From the NCBI GenBank assembly GCA_035328465.1, contig DAOLIQ010000007.1, forward strand, positions 1-64,000: a stretch of DNA of 64,000 bases, in the 5' to 3' direction. This DNA is from JADJEI01 sp035328465. GTDB lineage: Bacteria > Bacteroidota > Ignavibacteria > Ignavibacteriales > Ignavibacteriaceae. The position numbers and the translations under genes were made by a program. The notes under the pieces are model-generated. The model did no database searches and had not been told where the DNA came from. It worked only from the letters and a program-made list of their open reading frames with translations. Positions 8,765 through 17,554 of this stretch are shown here, piece after piece (within the stretch, counting starts at the first letter, position 1; each line of letters opens with the position of its first letter).

Positions 8765-10396
8765 ATGAAAATAATTTATTATCTCTTTTTTAGCTTTCTG
8801 GTTCTTTACAATCTATCATTTGCACAATACAATTTCAGACAGGATGGAGCTTTGTCTATATCCGAAAACTATCGTATTCATCCCAGTTCTGTAACGCAAA
8901 GTGAAGTATTCATCACCGTCCATCCCACTAATCCGGATATAATTTTTAGTTCCGCAAACACCGTAACTTTAAATCCATTCTTTATAGGGGAAGGTGTATA
9001 TACTTCCACCAATGGAGGGGTTAGCTGGTTCGGCAGTGATACCTGCAAAGGCGGCAATATTTTATTCCACGGCGGCGATCCGGGAATCACAATTAATAAT
9101 GACGGGCGATTTATTTTAACCCGGCTTGGCAGGGCACCGTTCTATGGATTATATTCTCATTACTCAACCGATAACGGTTTAACTTGGTCTAACTCAGTTA
9201 CCATCAGCCAAAATGAAAATGAATATAAGGCAGTGGTTACAAGTGACGCTTTTAGCAGCAGCAGCTTTAATGGAAGAATTTACGCTGCCTGGACCAGGTT
9301 TACTCCACCCTACCCAATCATGTTCACATATTCCGATAATGGAGCTGAAAGTTGGATAACACCAAAACAAATTAACAATCCTACTAATCGTTCTAATGGA
9401 GCGGATCTTACTATTGACCAAAGCGGCAAGTTGTATGCTTGCTGGGCAGGGGTACAAGATGTATCACCTTTTACTGAAATTAAAATCGGTTTTGCTACTT
9501 CAACTGATGGAGGCATTACATGGAATTCAGATGATAATAAAATTGATATGAATGGTATTAGCGGCGTCTTAAGTGACAAAGCAAATATTCGTGTAAATGG
9601 TTTACCAAGAATTGGAATTGATACAACCGGCGGACAAAGAAACGGCTGGCTATACATTGTAACAACACAAATCAATTTAGCACCCGCAGGAACTGACCCT
9701 GACATAATACTTAATCGATCCACAGACGGCGGTGCCACGTGGTCCTCAGGTATTCGGGTTAATCAGGATGCTCTGAACAATCATAAAATTCAATACTTCC
9801 CTGCTCTTCATATTGATCACACAGGAGCCATAAATATTCTTTACTACGACGATAGAATGACTACAAGTGATTCGGCAGGTGTTTTTCTTTCGCGTTCGAC
9901 AGATGGGGGGGATAGCTGGATTGATTATGAAGTTTCCGATCATAATTTTAAACCGGAACCTATTGGTGGATTGGGAGCTGGATATCAAGGTGACAATATT
10001 GGTTTAACTGCCAATGGTGAATTTATTTTTCCTACTTGGATGGATAATTCAAGCGGTATTTATCAACTGTGGACTGCACCGATAAGTTTTACAACTGTAA
10101 ATGTTGAAAATCAGAATACCATAATTTCACCGACACAATTTTCCTTATTACAAAACTACCCCAACCCTTTTAACCCAACAACTACAATAAGTTTTAATCT
10201 TCAGACAAAAAGTTTCACCACCCTTCGTATATTTGATTCGCTTGGTAATCTTGTTCAGACTTTAGTTAATGAAGAATTAAGCAGCGGAAAATATGAAAGA
10301 ACTTTTGATGCTTCTGGTTTATCAAGCGGAGTTTATATTTATACTTTACAAACAGATCGCTTTATCGAATCTCGTGGAATGATTCTAATAAAATAA
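8765..10396 (+). CDS. Secreted BNR/Asp-box repeat protein with T9SS sorting domain
   Basis: A 543-residue protein with a signal peptide ending near SFAQ. At least six Asp-box motifs (variants of S-x-D-x-G-x-T-W, for example NGGVSWFG, TDGGITWNS, TDGGATWSS, TDGGDSWID) build a sialidase-like beta-propeller over residues 70-420. The C-terminal 85 residues contain LLQNYPNPFNPTTTISF and a GxYxxxFDASxLxSGVYIY motif, the type A sorting domain that sends proteins through T9SS to the surface. A true sialidase would need the FRIP arginine and a catalytic Tyr/Glu, which I cannot confirm. AGGAAG precedes the ATG. Confidence 0.9.
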   Translation: MKIIYYLFFSFLVLYNLSFAQYNFRQDGALSISENYRIHPSSVTQSEVFITVHPTNPDIIFSSANTVTLNPFFIGEGVYTSTNGGVSWFGSDTCKGGNILFHGGDPGITINNDGRFILTRLGRAPFYGLYSHYSTDNGLTWSNSVTISQNENEYKAVVTSDAFSSSSFNGRIYAAWTRFTPPYPIMFTYSDNGAESWITPKQINNPTNRSNGADLTIDQSGKLYACWAGVQDVSPFTEIKIGFATSTDGGITWNSDDNKIDMNGISGVLSDKANIRVNGLPRIGIDTTGGQRNGWLYIVTTQINLAPAGTDPDIILNRSTDGGATWSSGIRVNQDALNNHKIQYFPALHIDHTGAINILYYDDRMTTSDSAGVFLSRSTDGGDSWIDYEVSDHNFKPEPIGGLGAGYQGDNIGLTANGEFIFPTWMDNSSGIYQLWTAPISFTTVNVENQNTIISPTQFSLLQNYPNPFNPTTTISFNLQTKSFTTLRIFDSLGNLVQTLVNEELSSGKYERTFDASGLSSGVYIYTLQTDRFIESRGMILIK

Positions 10397-10406
10397 TGTG
10401 TAAGTC

Positions 10407-10541
10407 AGGTTTCGCAGGGTGCTAAACCTCTATGGAATTGCTGAATTAAATAAGGTGGATTCGTCGGGAGACGGATCCTACACGTCGCAAAGGGATTTGT
10501 TCATTGATTAAAACCGGAACGGACAGGAGTCCGTTCCCTAC
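10407..10541. repeat. Cluster of three REP-like stem-loops
   Basis: Unit 1 has arms AGGTTT/AAACCT around CGCAGGGTGCT. Unit 2 has GGATTCGTC/GACGGATCC around GGGA. Unit 3 has GGAACGGAC/GTCCGTTCC around AGGA. Units 2 and 3 are followed by CTAC and share the GGAG-loop layout, which suggests diverged copies of one small palindromic element. Units 2 and 3 are much more GC-rich than the flanking sequence. Confidence 0.6.
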
Positions 10542-10590
10542 TTTGTTATTAGCAGGTAACTTACAGGTAATTTTTACAAGTCAGCAGTTA

Positions 10591-10651
10591 ATTTTTGCTT
10601 CATATCTCACATTTTTGCTTCCTATCTCTTTATTCTTGCTTCCTGTCTCTT
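10591..10651. repeat. Tandem repeat, three 20-base units
   Basis: Three adjacent units close to ATTTTTGCTTCCTATCTCTT start at 10591, 10611 and 10632, with two or three differences each. No spacers are present, so it is a simple minisatellite and not a CRISPR. Confidence 0.8.
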
Positions 10652-10782
10652 TATTTATGAGTACTATCAATTGATAGTTTTGACCTTCAACTTGACATTT
10701 AGCATAAATAATATAATATGTAGTGAAAATAACCAGAGATTTTCCGTTAACAACTTAATATTTAACAAAAAAAGGGAATACA

Positions 10783-10869
10783 ATGGCTTTAATATCGGAA
10801 CAATTATGCGGTCAAAGGTATAGAAAAGTACCAGGTTTGTGGAAATTTAAGGATTCGCTTAGTAATTAA
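10783..10869 (+). CDS. Candidate 28-residue small protein or gene fragment
   Basis: A short open frame beginning MALISEQLCGQRY and ending KFKDSLSN, with AAAGGG eight to ten bases before the ATG. After the TAA the same frame stays open for 38 codons to a TGA at 10984. It may be a genuine small protein, or the degraded start of a longer gene interrupted by one stop. I recognise no family. The frame is unusually free of stops for this AT-rich gap, but that is weak evidence. Confidence 0.25.
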   Translation: MALISEQLCGQRYRKVPGLWKFKDSLSN

Positions 10870-11192
10870 CCCGCCTTTGTCAGTAGTTATGCTGTCCGTT
10901 TGCCAACGGATCGTTTCAGTACCCTCTTTTGCTCAGTTTTCGGATGCTATCTGAAGGACTTCTTCGGAGAAATAAATGCAGCATGAAAATTGTGTAAGGT
11001 TGTAATCTTTTTACTTGGAAAATCAAGCCTTAATTTTTCAATTAAAATTGTTTAAATCAGATTTAATAAAATTTTAAAATGAAATAATCTTTGCTATATT
11101 CTCATAGTTATTTTTCTACTTTGTTTTCAGTATGTGTCATTCCATCTGTTTGATAAAACAATCAATAAAAAAACTAATATTAAGGAGTCTAA

Positions 11193-12284
11193 TTGAAAAA
11201 GCTATATTTCATTTTTACAGTAATTATTCTGTTAAACTTCCCAACCTTAGCGCAACTAAGTAAAACAAGTTGGGCATTTGAGGTTGGTGGTACTTACCCG
11301 CGTTTTATCAGTGTTTCCGGAACGGGTTATTCTGCTAATACTAACTTTGGCGGATATATCGCTTTAAGGAGGATGTTTACCGAACACCTCGCATTGCGAC
11401 TCAGCGGCAGTTACATTTATATGACTTCAAATTATTATGATGATTTTGGTGGATTAAAAACACAAAATCTTAATCACCTCGCTGGCAATCTGGATGTTGT
11501 ATACAATTTTATGCCCTGTGAAACTGCCACTCCCTTTTTTGCATTTGGATTGGGAATAACAAATTTCACTTCAGATAATTCCTACACCCCAACGATGGAT
11601 GCTAACTTTTGGGGCTATCAAATGAATTTAGGAATGGGAGTCGAGTGGAAGCTATCGGATGATTTTAGTTTAAATACTGAAGCAGAATATATCACGGCAT
11701 CAAATAATAAAATAGATGGCAATGATCGTCAGAATGAAAACACAAAAGGACTTCTCGGCGGAAATGGCGATACTTATATGAAACTAAATGCCGGTATAAT
11801 GTGGTATTTCTTAAAAGGTGAACCTTCAGAACTTTGCGATAAATGCCCGGAAGGCGTCAGAGAAGTAATTAGGGAAGTACCGGTCGTAAGCCAAACCCCT
11901 CCAACAGAAATTGTAAAAGTTGTAAAAGATACTATCTATATTAAAGAGCCAACCTTATTTGGAGTACATTTTGAGTTTGATAAATATTCTTTCAGCCCCG
12001 AATCGTATCCAATTCTTGAACATGCCGTTAAGGTACTCAAAGAAAACCCGGACATAAGAATTTTGATTACCGGACATACGGATAGTTACGGGACAAATGA
12101 CTACAATAAAAAACTTTCTGATAAACGTGTAAGTGCTGTTTATGATTACCTAACCTCCAACGGGATAAGTGCTAATCGAATCAGCAAAGAAAGCTATGGT
12201 GAGACTAAGCACGTTAGGGAGAATGATACTGCAATAAACAGAGCATTTAACAGAAGAGTTGAGTTCATAATTCTTTCGAAATAA
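11193..12284 (+). CDS. OmpA-family outer-membrane protein
   Basis: A 363-residue protein. After the signal peptide (cleavage near LAQL) comes a beta-barrel-like domain of about 180 residues with alternating aromatic residues, then a linker with Cys-x2-Cys (DKCP region) and VREVPVV, then the OmpA peptidoglycan-binding domain (about 255-363). That domain carries FEFDKYSFSPES, GHTDSYG and LSDKRVSAV; the Asp and Arg in these motifs bind diaminopimelate in the family. It tethers the outer membrane to the wall. The start is TTG at 11193, supported by AAGGAG five bases upstream with no nearby in-frame ATG. Confidence 0.92.
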   Translation: MKKLYFIFTVIILLNFPTLAQLSKTSWAFEVGGTYPRFISVSGTGYSANTNFGGYIALRRMFTEHLALRLSGSYIYMTSNYYDDFGGLKTQNLNHLAGNLDVVYNFMPCETATPFFAFGLGITNFTSDNSYTPTMDANFWGYQMNLGMGVEWKLSDDFSLNTEAEYITASNNKIDGNDRQNENTKGLLGGNGDTYMKLNAGIMWYFLKGEPSELCDKCPEGVREVIREVPVVSQTPPTEIVKVVKDTIYIKEPTLFGVHFEFDKYSFSPESYPILEHAVKVLKENPDIRILITGHTDSYGTNDYNKKLSDKRVSAVYDYLTSNGISANRISKESYGETKHVRENDTAINRAFNRRVEFIILSK

Positions 12285-12302
12285 AATTTCCCTTATTTGG
12301 AT

Positions 12303-12335
12303 GAGGGTTGTAATCTTACAACCCTCTCTTTTTTT
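12303..12335 (+). terminator. Terminator between the two OmpA genes
   Basis: GAGGGTTGTAA and TTACAACCCTC pair perfectly around a two-base spacer and are followed by CTTTTTTT. It ends transcription of the first OmpA gene. Confidence 0.9.
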
Positions 12336-12356
12336 AACTATCCTAATTTCCCCACA

Positions 12357-12385
12357 TCAACATTTGCATTCAAATACTATATAAT
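12357..12385 (+). promoter_or_regulatory. Possible sigma-70-like promoter of the second OmpA gene
   Basis: A perfect TATAAT lies at 12380-12385, with TCAACA (four of six matches to TTGACA) 17 bases upstream. It sits between the terminator and the gene start at 12420. In AT-rich DNA such matches arise by chance, so this is tentative. Confidence 0.3.
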
Positions 12386-12419
12386 GATATTTTAGTACAA
12401 CAATTAAAAGAAATTAGTG

Positions 12420-13856
12420 ATGAGTGTAAAAAAAAATCTTTTTGTGTCAATTTTTTTGTTAGTTTGTTCGAATCCAATATTCGCTCAGACTGCTTTATCA
12501 AATCCTTATTGGGGAAATCTAAATATTACTTTTGGAGGATTGATTACATCGCCTTCAACTGACTATCATAATAGCAGTATAGGCACAGGTTTTAATTTGG
12601 GCGTTGAATATTTTCTGCCTTTAAATAGTTATCATATCGTTGGTTTAGAATTAGCAGCAAATAAGTTTCAGGTCAAAGGAGAAGATGATAGAAGCAGTAT
12701 CACGACAAATCAGGGTACGCAGACAATTCCCAATGAATTTGTTACTTCAATATTCAGTACAAGTCTTTCAACTTTTTATTCATACTGGGTTAGTGAACAT
12801 ATTTTTCCATTTGTAGGAATTGGAATGGCGTACAACGTCTTCAGCCCAAGAGATGCGGAAGGAGAAGCATTGCTCAACAATCGAAAAAAGAATTACGACA
12901 AAGAGTTTTTTAACCTATTTGGTCTTGCGGGGATTAAAGTTTTTATCAATGATAAATTCTCAACTAACTTTAATGTTAAATTCTTTAATCCGGTAACAGA
13001 TAATCTAGATGATATTGAAGCTGGTTCAAGCAATGATTATTATACCACGTTCAATTTAGGATTCTCTTACAATATTTTTGGAAACGAGGATTCTGATGGG
13101 GATGGAATTTTGAATAAAATTGATTTATGTTCCGAGCAACCTGAAGATATTGATGGATTTCAGGACGAAGATGGCTGCCCGGATTTAGATAATGATGGAG
13201 ACAACATTCCTGACTTAAAGGATGTTTGCCCAAATAACCCTGAAGATATTGATGGATTTCAAGATGAAGATGGCTGCCCGGATTTAGATAATGATGGAGA
13301 TAAAATTCCTGATGAAATTGATTTATGTCCAAATGAAGCTGAAGATAAAGACTATTTTCAGGATTCAGATGGTTGCCCAGATGAAGATAATGATAACGAT
13401 GGGATTTTAGATATTGTTGACAAATGTCCCGATTCTCCCGAAACATTTAATAATTTTGAAGACGAAGATGGGTGTCCTGACTCTGCTCCGGTGACAAATA
13501 AAAATGAAGATATCAAGCAAATACTTCTTGAAAGTGATTTAATTTTTGGTAGCGAAAACTCGACGGTACTGCCTGCAGCTTCTGAAGAATTGGACCGCGT
13601 AGTAGAAATCTTGAGAAATTACCCTGAAGCTAACTGGCGAATTGAAGGCCATGTAGATAGCAAAGGAAGTGAACAATCAATAAGAATAAAATCAACAAAA
13701 CAGGCGGAAGCTATTCTGCAATATTTTATCTCAAAGGGAATTGACGGTTCAAAATTTAAAGTATTTGGGATGGGAGATAAATTTCCTATAGCTAATAACA
13801 CCACCGAATTTGGACGACAGCGTAATAGAAGAATTCTTATTGTTAGAGAGCAGTAA
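12420..13856 (+). CDS. OmpA-family protein with thrombospondin type 3 calcium repeats
   Basis: A 478-residue protein with a signal peptide (cleavage near IFAQ), a beta-barrel-like N-terminal domain (about residues 25-215), four or five acidic TSP3-type repeats (about 220-355), and a C-terminal OmpA domain (about 370-478). The repeats have the pattern D-x-D-x-D-G with periodic CPD (DEDGCPDLDNDGD and similar), which binds calcium and acts as a rigid linker. The OmpA domain has EGHVDSKGSEQS and NRRILIV. The first codon could also be GTG at 12417. It is the second OmpA gene in tandem, with its own probable promoter. Confidence 0.92.
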   Translation: MSVKKNLFVSIFLLVCSNPIFAQTALSNPYWGNLNITFGGLITSPSTDYHNSSIGTGFNLGVEYFLPLNSYHIVGLELAANKFQVKGEDDRSSITTNQGTQTIPNEFVTSIFSTSLSTFYSYWVSEHIFPFVGIGMAYNVFSPRDAEGEALLNNRKKNYDKEFFNLFGLAGIKVFINDKFSTNFNVKFFNPVTDNLDDIEAGSSNDYYTTFNLGFSYNIFGNEDSDGDGILNKIDLCSEQPEDIDGFQDEDGCPDLDNDGDNIPDLKDVCPNNPEDIDGFQDEDGCPDLDNDGDKIPDEIDLCPNEAEDKDYFQDSDGCPDEDNDNDGILDIVDKCPDSPETFNNFEDEDGCPDSAPVTNKNEDIKQILLESDLIFGSENSTVLPAASEELDRVVEILRNYPEANWRIEGHVDSKGSEQSIRIKSTKQAEAILQYFISKGIDGSKFKVFGMGDKFPIANNTTEFGRQRNRRILIVREQ

Positions 13857-14098
13857 TTATAGATTAGTATCAGATACTTGTGCTTAAATCTTTTAGTTAT
13901 AATAACTTGATAAAACTATTTGACTAAAATTGCACTATATATTAGCTTAAGCGGTCAATATTATCCTATTGAATAAAAATTGCCTGTAAAATTTTCCTGC
14001 CATCATCAACAATACCTTTTTTTATATTAAAATCGAAATATTATATCCGGCATAATTAATGAAATCTTTGTCCAAAAAGATTTAAAAAGGAACCGTCA

Positions 14099-14293
14099 AT
14101 GAATAAAAGTTTTGGACATGGAATTACAGAAAAAGGAGTCGGAATTTTACCTATTGATTGCAATGATGATTACTCTAAGAATTTTACATCGATCTATAAA
14201 AATGATAATAGTAGATCAGTTCCTACAAAATTTGTATTAAGTATTATTTACTTTATATCCCTATGTATATCATTGTTTTTGTTGTTTCGATAA
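14099..14293 (+). CDS. Small tail-anchored membrane protein, unknown function
   Basis: A 64-residue protein with a hydrophilic N-terminal part and one C-terminal hydrophobic helix (about residues 44-62), ending LFLLFR. AAAAAGGA stands a few bases before the ATG and a strong terminator follows 14 bases after the stop, so it is a self-contained transcription unit. I recognise no family. N-terminal features are HGITEKG and a single cysteine (IDCNDDY). Confidence 0.6.
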   Translation: MNKSFGHGITEKGVGILPIDCNDDYSKNFTSIYKNDNSRSVPTKFVLSIIYFISLCISLFLLFR

Positions 14294-14306
14294 AATAAAT
14301 TATTAC

Positions 14307-14343
14307 AAAAAAAGCCTGGAAGATAAATCCAGGCTTTTTTTTT
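14307..14343. terminator. Bidirectional terminator
   Basis: AAAGCCTGG and CCAGGCTTT flank an AAGATAAAT loop, with A-runs on the left and T-runs on the right. It serves both the small membrane protein gene and the convergent acetyltransferase gene ending at 14358. Confidence 0.92.
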
Positions 14344-14357
14344 ACATCAAATAGATA

Positions 14358-14825
14358 TTATATTTTTTTTAGAACTTTGGCAGGAACGCCGGCGACTATA
14401 GTCTTAGGCGGAACATTTTTAGTTACAACAGAGCCCGCACCTACTATCGCACCTTCACCTATAGTCAAACCGCACAATACAGTGGACGAGGAACCGATGG
14501 AAGCTCCATTTTTAATAAATGTTTCTTCAACTTTCCAATCTGCTTCAGTTTGAAGGGATCCATCTTCATTAGTAGCTCGAGGGTATTTATCGTTGATAAA
14601 TGTAACATTATGACCAATGAAAACATTATCGCCGATATGTACACCTTCACAAATAAATGTATGGGATGATATTTTACAATTTTTACCTATTGTGGCATTC
14701 TTTTGAATTTCAACAAAAGTCCCAATTTTAGAACCATCGTCAATTGAACACCCATAAAGGTTGACGAAATCAAAGATTTTTACATCTTTGCCAAGTTTTA
14801 CATTATTTATATTTTTCTTTTCCAT
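14358..14825 (-). CDS. wbpD: Hexapeptide N-acetyltransferase, WbpD-like
   Basis: A 155-residue left-handed beta-helix acyltransferase with many [LIV]-G-x-x-x hexapeptides. TFINDKYPRA near residue 79 and the closing VVTKNVPPKTIVAGVPAKVL match the WbpD/WlbB group. That enzyme acetylates the 3-amino group of UDP-2-acetamido-3-amino-2,3-dideoxy-glucuronate using acetyl-CoA. It is a little shorter than Pseudomonas WbpD. It is the last gene of the minus-strand arm, 19 bases after the dehydrogenase, and the presence of the dehydrogenase and aminotransferase supports the assignment. Another amino-sugar acetyltransferase role is possible. Confidence 0.82.
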   Translation of the reverse strand: MEKKNINNVKLGKDVKIFDFVNLYGCSIDDGSKIGTFVEIQKNATIGKNCKISSHTFICEGVHIGDNVFIGHNVTFINDKYPRATNEDGSLQTEADWKVEETFIKNGASIGSSSTVLCGLTIGEGAIVGAGSVVTKNVPPKTIVAGVPAKVLKKI

Positions 14826-14844
14826 ATTTTTTTCGGTTAATTTT

Positions 14845-15864
14845 TTAATAGGCTTCAGCGAAAGAATTTATCTCAATCATTTCACCTCTGTTCGCAAGAG
14901 ATTTTGAACTAGCTTCTAATATTTTTACAATTTTTAAACCATCGTAACCATTTGTTTTAGGCAAACGATTTTCAATGATTGAAGCAATAAATTCTTTTGC
15001 TCCCAAATCCAATGCCTCGGTTTGGTTAACTTTTGGAGAGAACATATCCCCTATTCTGTATTGAACTAAAGCTTCGTGAATTCCTTCTGTCGTATTAATC
15101 TCAATTCCACTATCATATACTTTAATTTTTTCAAAATTTTCCATATCATCAAAAACTAGCATTTTTTTATCCCCACCAACCATCATTCTTCTAATCTTAA
15201 CTGGGGATGTCCAATTTACATGGAAATGGGCAAAACATTTTTCTTCAAAATATACGGAAATGTGAGCTACATTTTCCAAACCATTAAAATTTGCGATACC
15301 ATTTGCACAAACTGCAACGACCTTTTGAGTATCCATTATGTAATCCATTATGGATAAATCGTGAGGAGCAAGGTCCCATATAACATTAACGTCCTTCTGG
15401 AATAGTCCAAGATTTATTCTTTCAGATTCAAAATACAGAATATTTCCTAATTCACCCGATTTGACCAGGTCTTTCATTTTTCTAACTGCACCAGTATAAA
15501 TGAAGGTATGATCCACAAATATATTAAGTTTTTTTCTTTCAGCGATATCCAACAATTCTAATGCTTCTAGTGAACTGGCTGTAAAAGGTTTTTCTACCCA
15601 AATGTGTTTGCCAGCTTCAAGACATTTTTTAGCGATATTAAAGTGTGACGCGACTGGTGTAGCTATTACAACAGCATCAACATCACTATTAAGTAAATCT
15701 TCACAATTATCAATAACTTTGGTACTTGGAAATTTTTTCTTAATTGTATTTCTACGTTCAGCTCTAACATCACATGCAATCACTTCAGTAACTTCAGATT
15801 GAGCTGAAAAATTACGAACTAGATTTGGACCCCAATAACCAAGTCCAATTATTCCGATTTTCAT
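14845..15864 (-). CDS. wbpB: Gfo/Idh/MocA-family sugar dehydrogenase, WbpB-like
   Basis: A 339-residue NAD-dependent oxidoreductase. The N-terminal Rossmann loop is GLGYWGP, the catalytic lysine is in VEKPF (about residue 95), and a second signature is WDLAPHDLS (about 165), where the His is catalytic. In the WbpB/WlbA group it oxidises C3 of UDP-GlcNAc-uronate to the 3-keto sugar, which the neighbouring aminotransferase then aminates. It sits between the initiating transferase (31 bases upstream) and the acetyltransferase. UDP-GlcNAc 6-dehydrogenase (WbpA), which would supply the substrate, is not in the window. Confidence 0.82.
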   Translation of the reverse strand: MKIGIIGLGYWGPNLVRNFSAQSEVTEVIACDVRAERRNTIKKKFPSTKVIDNCEDLLNSDVDAVVIATPVASHFNIAKKCLEAGKHIWVEKPFTASSLEALELLDIAERKKLNIFVDHTFIYTGAVRKMKDLVKSGELGNILYFESERINLGLFQKDVNVIWDLAPHDLSIMDYIMDTQKVVAVCANGIANFNGLENVAHISVYFEEKCFAHFHVNWTSPVKIRRMMVGGDKKMLVFDDMENFEKIKVYDSGIEINTTEGIHEALVQYRIGDMFSPKVNQTEALDLGAKEFIASIIENRLPKTNGYDGLKIVKILEASSKSLANRGEMIEINSFAEAY

Positions 15865-15895
15865 ATATTTTTTCCCATTTTCTTAATTGAATAAA

Positions 15896-17335
15896 TTATT
15901 TTGCTCCTCTTAGAAAGAGGATTGTTGGAATCGTTTGCAATATAAGTTGTAAGTCAAACCAAGGTGACATATTGTTAATATAATATAAATCAAGTACTAC
16001 TGAATCCTTAAAGGAAACTGAACTTCTTCCCCAAACTTGCCATACACCTGTACAACCAGGGATCACACTGACTCGTCTTCTTTGCCATTCATCGTAGTTT
16101 TCAAATTCATAAGGCAAACATGGCCTTGGTCCAACGAGACTCATATCACCTTTAAGTACATTAAAAAATTGAGGTAACTCATCCAAGGAAGTTTTACGGA
16201 TTATATTACCAATCCAAGTTATACGACTATCATTAATTACTTTTTTATCAATACTTTCCGGCTTTTTATCTTTCATAAAATCTATCATCATTTTTTTACG
16301 TTCTTCATCTTCACCAGGAAGTACATACATGGATCTAAATTTATAAAAATCAAACTCTTTACCAAATAGTCCAATTCTTTTTTGTTTAAAGAATATTGGA
16401 CCCTTAGAAGTAGTCTTGACTAAAATAGCTATAGTAATCATAAGAGGTGATAATAGAAGGAGTCCAAAAAATGCTCCTAACACATCAAATGATCTTTTCA
16501 GTAAGAGTGTCAAATTATTTTGATAATGTGGAGCAACATCTACAATCGGTATGTCAATGTACTTTTCGATATTGAGTTTTTTAGCAACAATATCAAATAA
16601 CTCTGAAGTTATTCTTACTGAGGTTTGAAGTGTTTTACATTTATCTACAACATTCAAAAATTGCTCATAGCTTTCATTCTCAATTGCGATTAGAATCTCA
16701 TCAACTTTATAAACTTTAATAATTTTTTCCAGCTCGCTAATTTTACCCAAAACTTTTTTCTCACCAACCACATATGATCCGATAGGTAAATCATCATCAA
16801 GGAATCCTGCAATTTCTAAACCCAACGGATTTTCAAACAATAATTTTGCTGCCAGTAATTTGCCAGCTTTTCCATCACCCACAATCAAAACATTTCTTCT
16901 TAAACTATTTGATTTCAAATATGTAAATAACGTTCTAAATATTTCTACTCTAACAACATAAATTAATGGACCGCCGATGAAGAGAAAAACAATCAGGATA
17001 AGACGGGAATCTATCAGCTTATTATTTTCGATAAATAAGGACACAATTACAATTTGCAGTGCACCGTAGTAAAGAGCTTTTAAAATATTCACAGTTTGAG
17101 CAGCGCGGCTTAAAATGATATTGATCCTGTATAACCCGTTATATTTGAAGATCACGAGGAAAGCAAGTGAAAGAAGAAACAGAACTAAAATGAGGGACCT
17201 GATGGAATAGAAAAACTCCAGAAAAGAAAGATTTGTTTCCGTCCTAAGGTAGTAAACCGTCATTAAAAATGATGTGAAAATCACTATGAAATCAATGACT
17301 CCAAAAAAAGACTTATAACCAGGTAATTTTTTCAC
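15896..17335 (-). CDS. Undecaprenyl-phosphate sugar phosphotransferase (initiating transferase)
   Basis: A 479-residue polyisoprenyl-phosphate hexose-1-phosphate transferase of the WbaP/WcaJ/CpsE type. It has four N-terminal membrane helices (residues 10-115), a CoA-binding-like Rossmann region (VLIVGDGKAGK near 148), and a C-terminal bacterial sugar-transferase domain. That domain has KRSFDVLGAFFGL, KFRSM, the catalytic TSLDELPQ pair and SLVGPRP. It transfers the first sugar-1-phosphate onto the lipid carrier at the inner membrane and so starts each polysaccharide repeat unit. It lies in the minus-strand arm, 219 bases after the aminotransferase. Confidence 0.93.
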   Translation of the reverse strand: MKKLPGYKSFFGVIDFIVIFTSFLMTVYYLRTETNLSFLEFFYSIRSLILVLFLLSLAFLVIFKYNGLYRINIILSRAAQTVNILKALYYGALQIVIVSLFIENNKLIDSRLILIVFLFIGGPLIYVVRVEIFRTLFTYLKSNSLRRNVLIVGDGKAGKLLAAKLLFENPLGLEIAGFLDDDLPIGSYVVGEKKVLGKISELEKIIKVYKVDEILIAIENESYEQFLNVVDKCKTLQTSVRITSELFDIVAKKLNIEKYIDIPIVDVAPHYQNNLTLLLKRSFDVLGAFFGLLLLSPLMITIAILVKTTSKGPIFFKQKRIGLFGKEFDFYKFRSMYVLPGEDEERKKMMIDFMKDKKPESIDKKVINDSRITWIGNIIRKTSLDELPQFFNVLKGDMSLVGPRPCLPYEFENYDEWQRRRVSVIPGCTGVWQVWGRSSVSFKDSVVLDLYYINNMSPWFDLQLILQTIPTILFLRGAK

Positions 17336-17554
17336 TTTGACTTATAATTTTATTGTTCAAAATTTTTCAATTGGTATAAGTCTGACTAAAACTGTGCCGA
17401 AATCATTCACTCGTTTTCTTTCACTTTATGCAAGATTTTTAAGGAAAATGAATAAGTACTTGTTCCAAAGTGAGAGATAAATCTTTTCCATTATTAACTT
17501 AAGACGCAAAGTTCAAGCCCCCATTTTTGTTTCATAATAAAATTAAACGGTATC

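Larger units (their letters stand above)
10397..11192. other. Repeat-rich intergenic region
   Basis: About 800 bases without a firm gene. It holds three successive hairpins of similar design (10407-10430, 10457-10481, 10516-10541), a three-copy 20-base tandem repeat (10591-10651), and a 28-codon open frame with a ribosome-binding site (10783-10869). That frame continues open for 38 more codons after its stop. The hairpins resemble REP-type dispersed repeats. The region separates a T9SS cargo gene from an OmpA gene. Confidence 0.6.

Noticed and set aside
8765..10396. Functional sialidase
   Set aside because: Asp-boxes alone are common in non-catalytic propellers; I could not identify the catalytic Arg triad, Tyr and Glu.
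10591..10651. Possible CRISPR array
   Set aside because: The units are only 20 bases, directly adjacent and imperfect, with no spacers and no cas genes nearby.
13051..13446. 131-codon minus-strand frame rich in His, Leu and Gln
   Set aside because: It lies wholly antisense to the calcium-repeat region of the OmpA protein and is explained by that repetitive acidic coding sequence. It has no ribosome-binding site.
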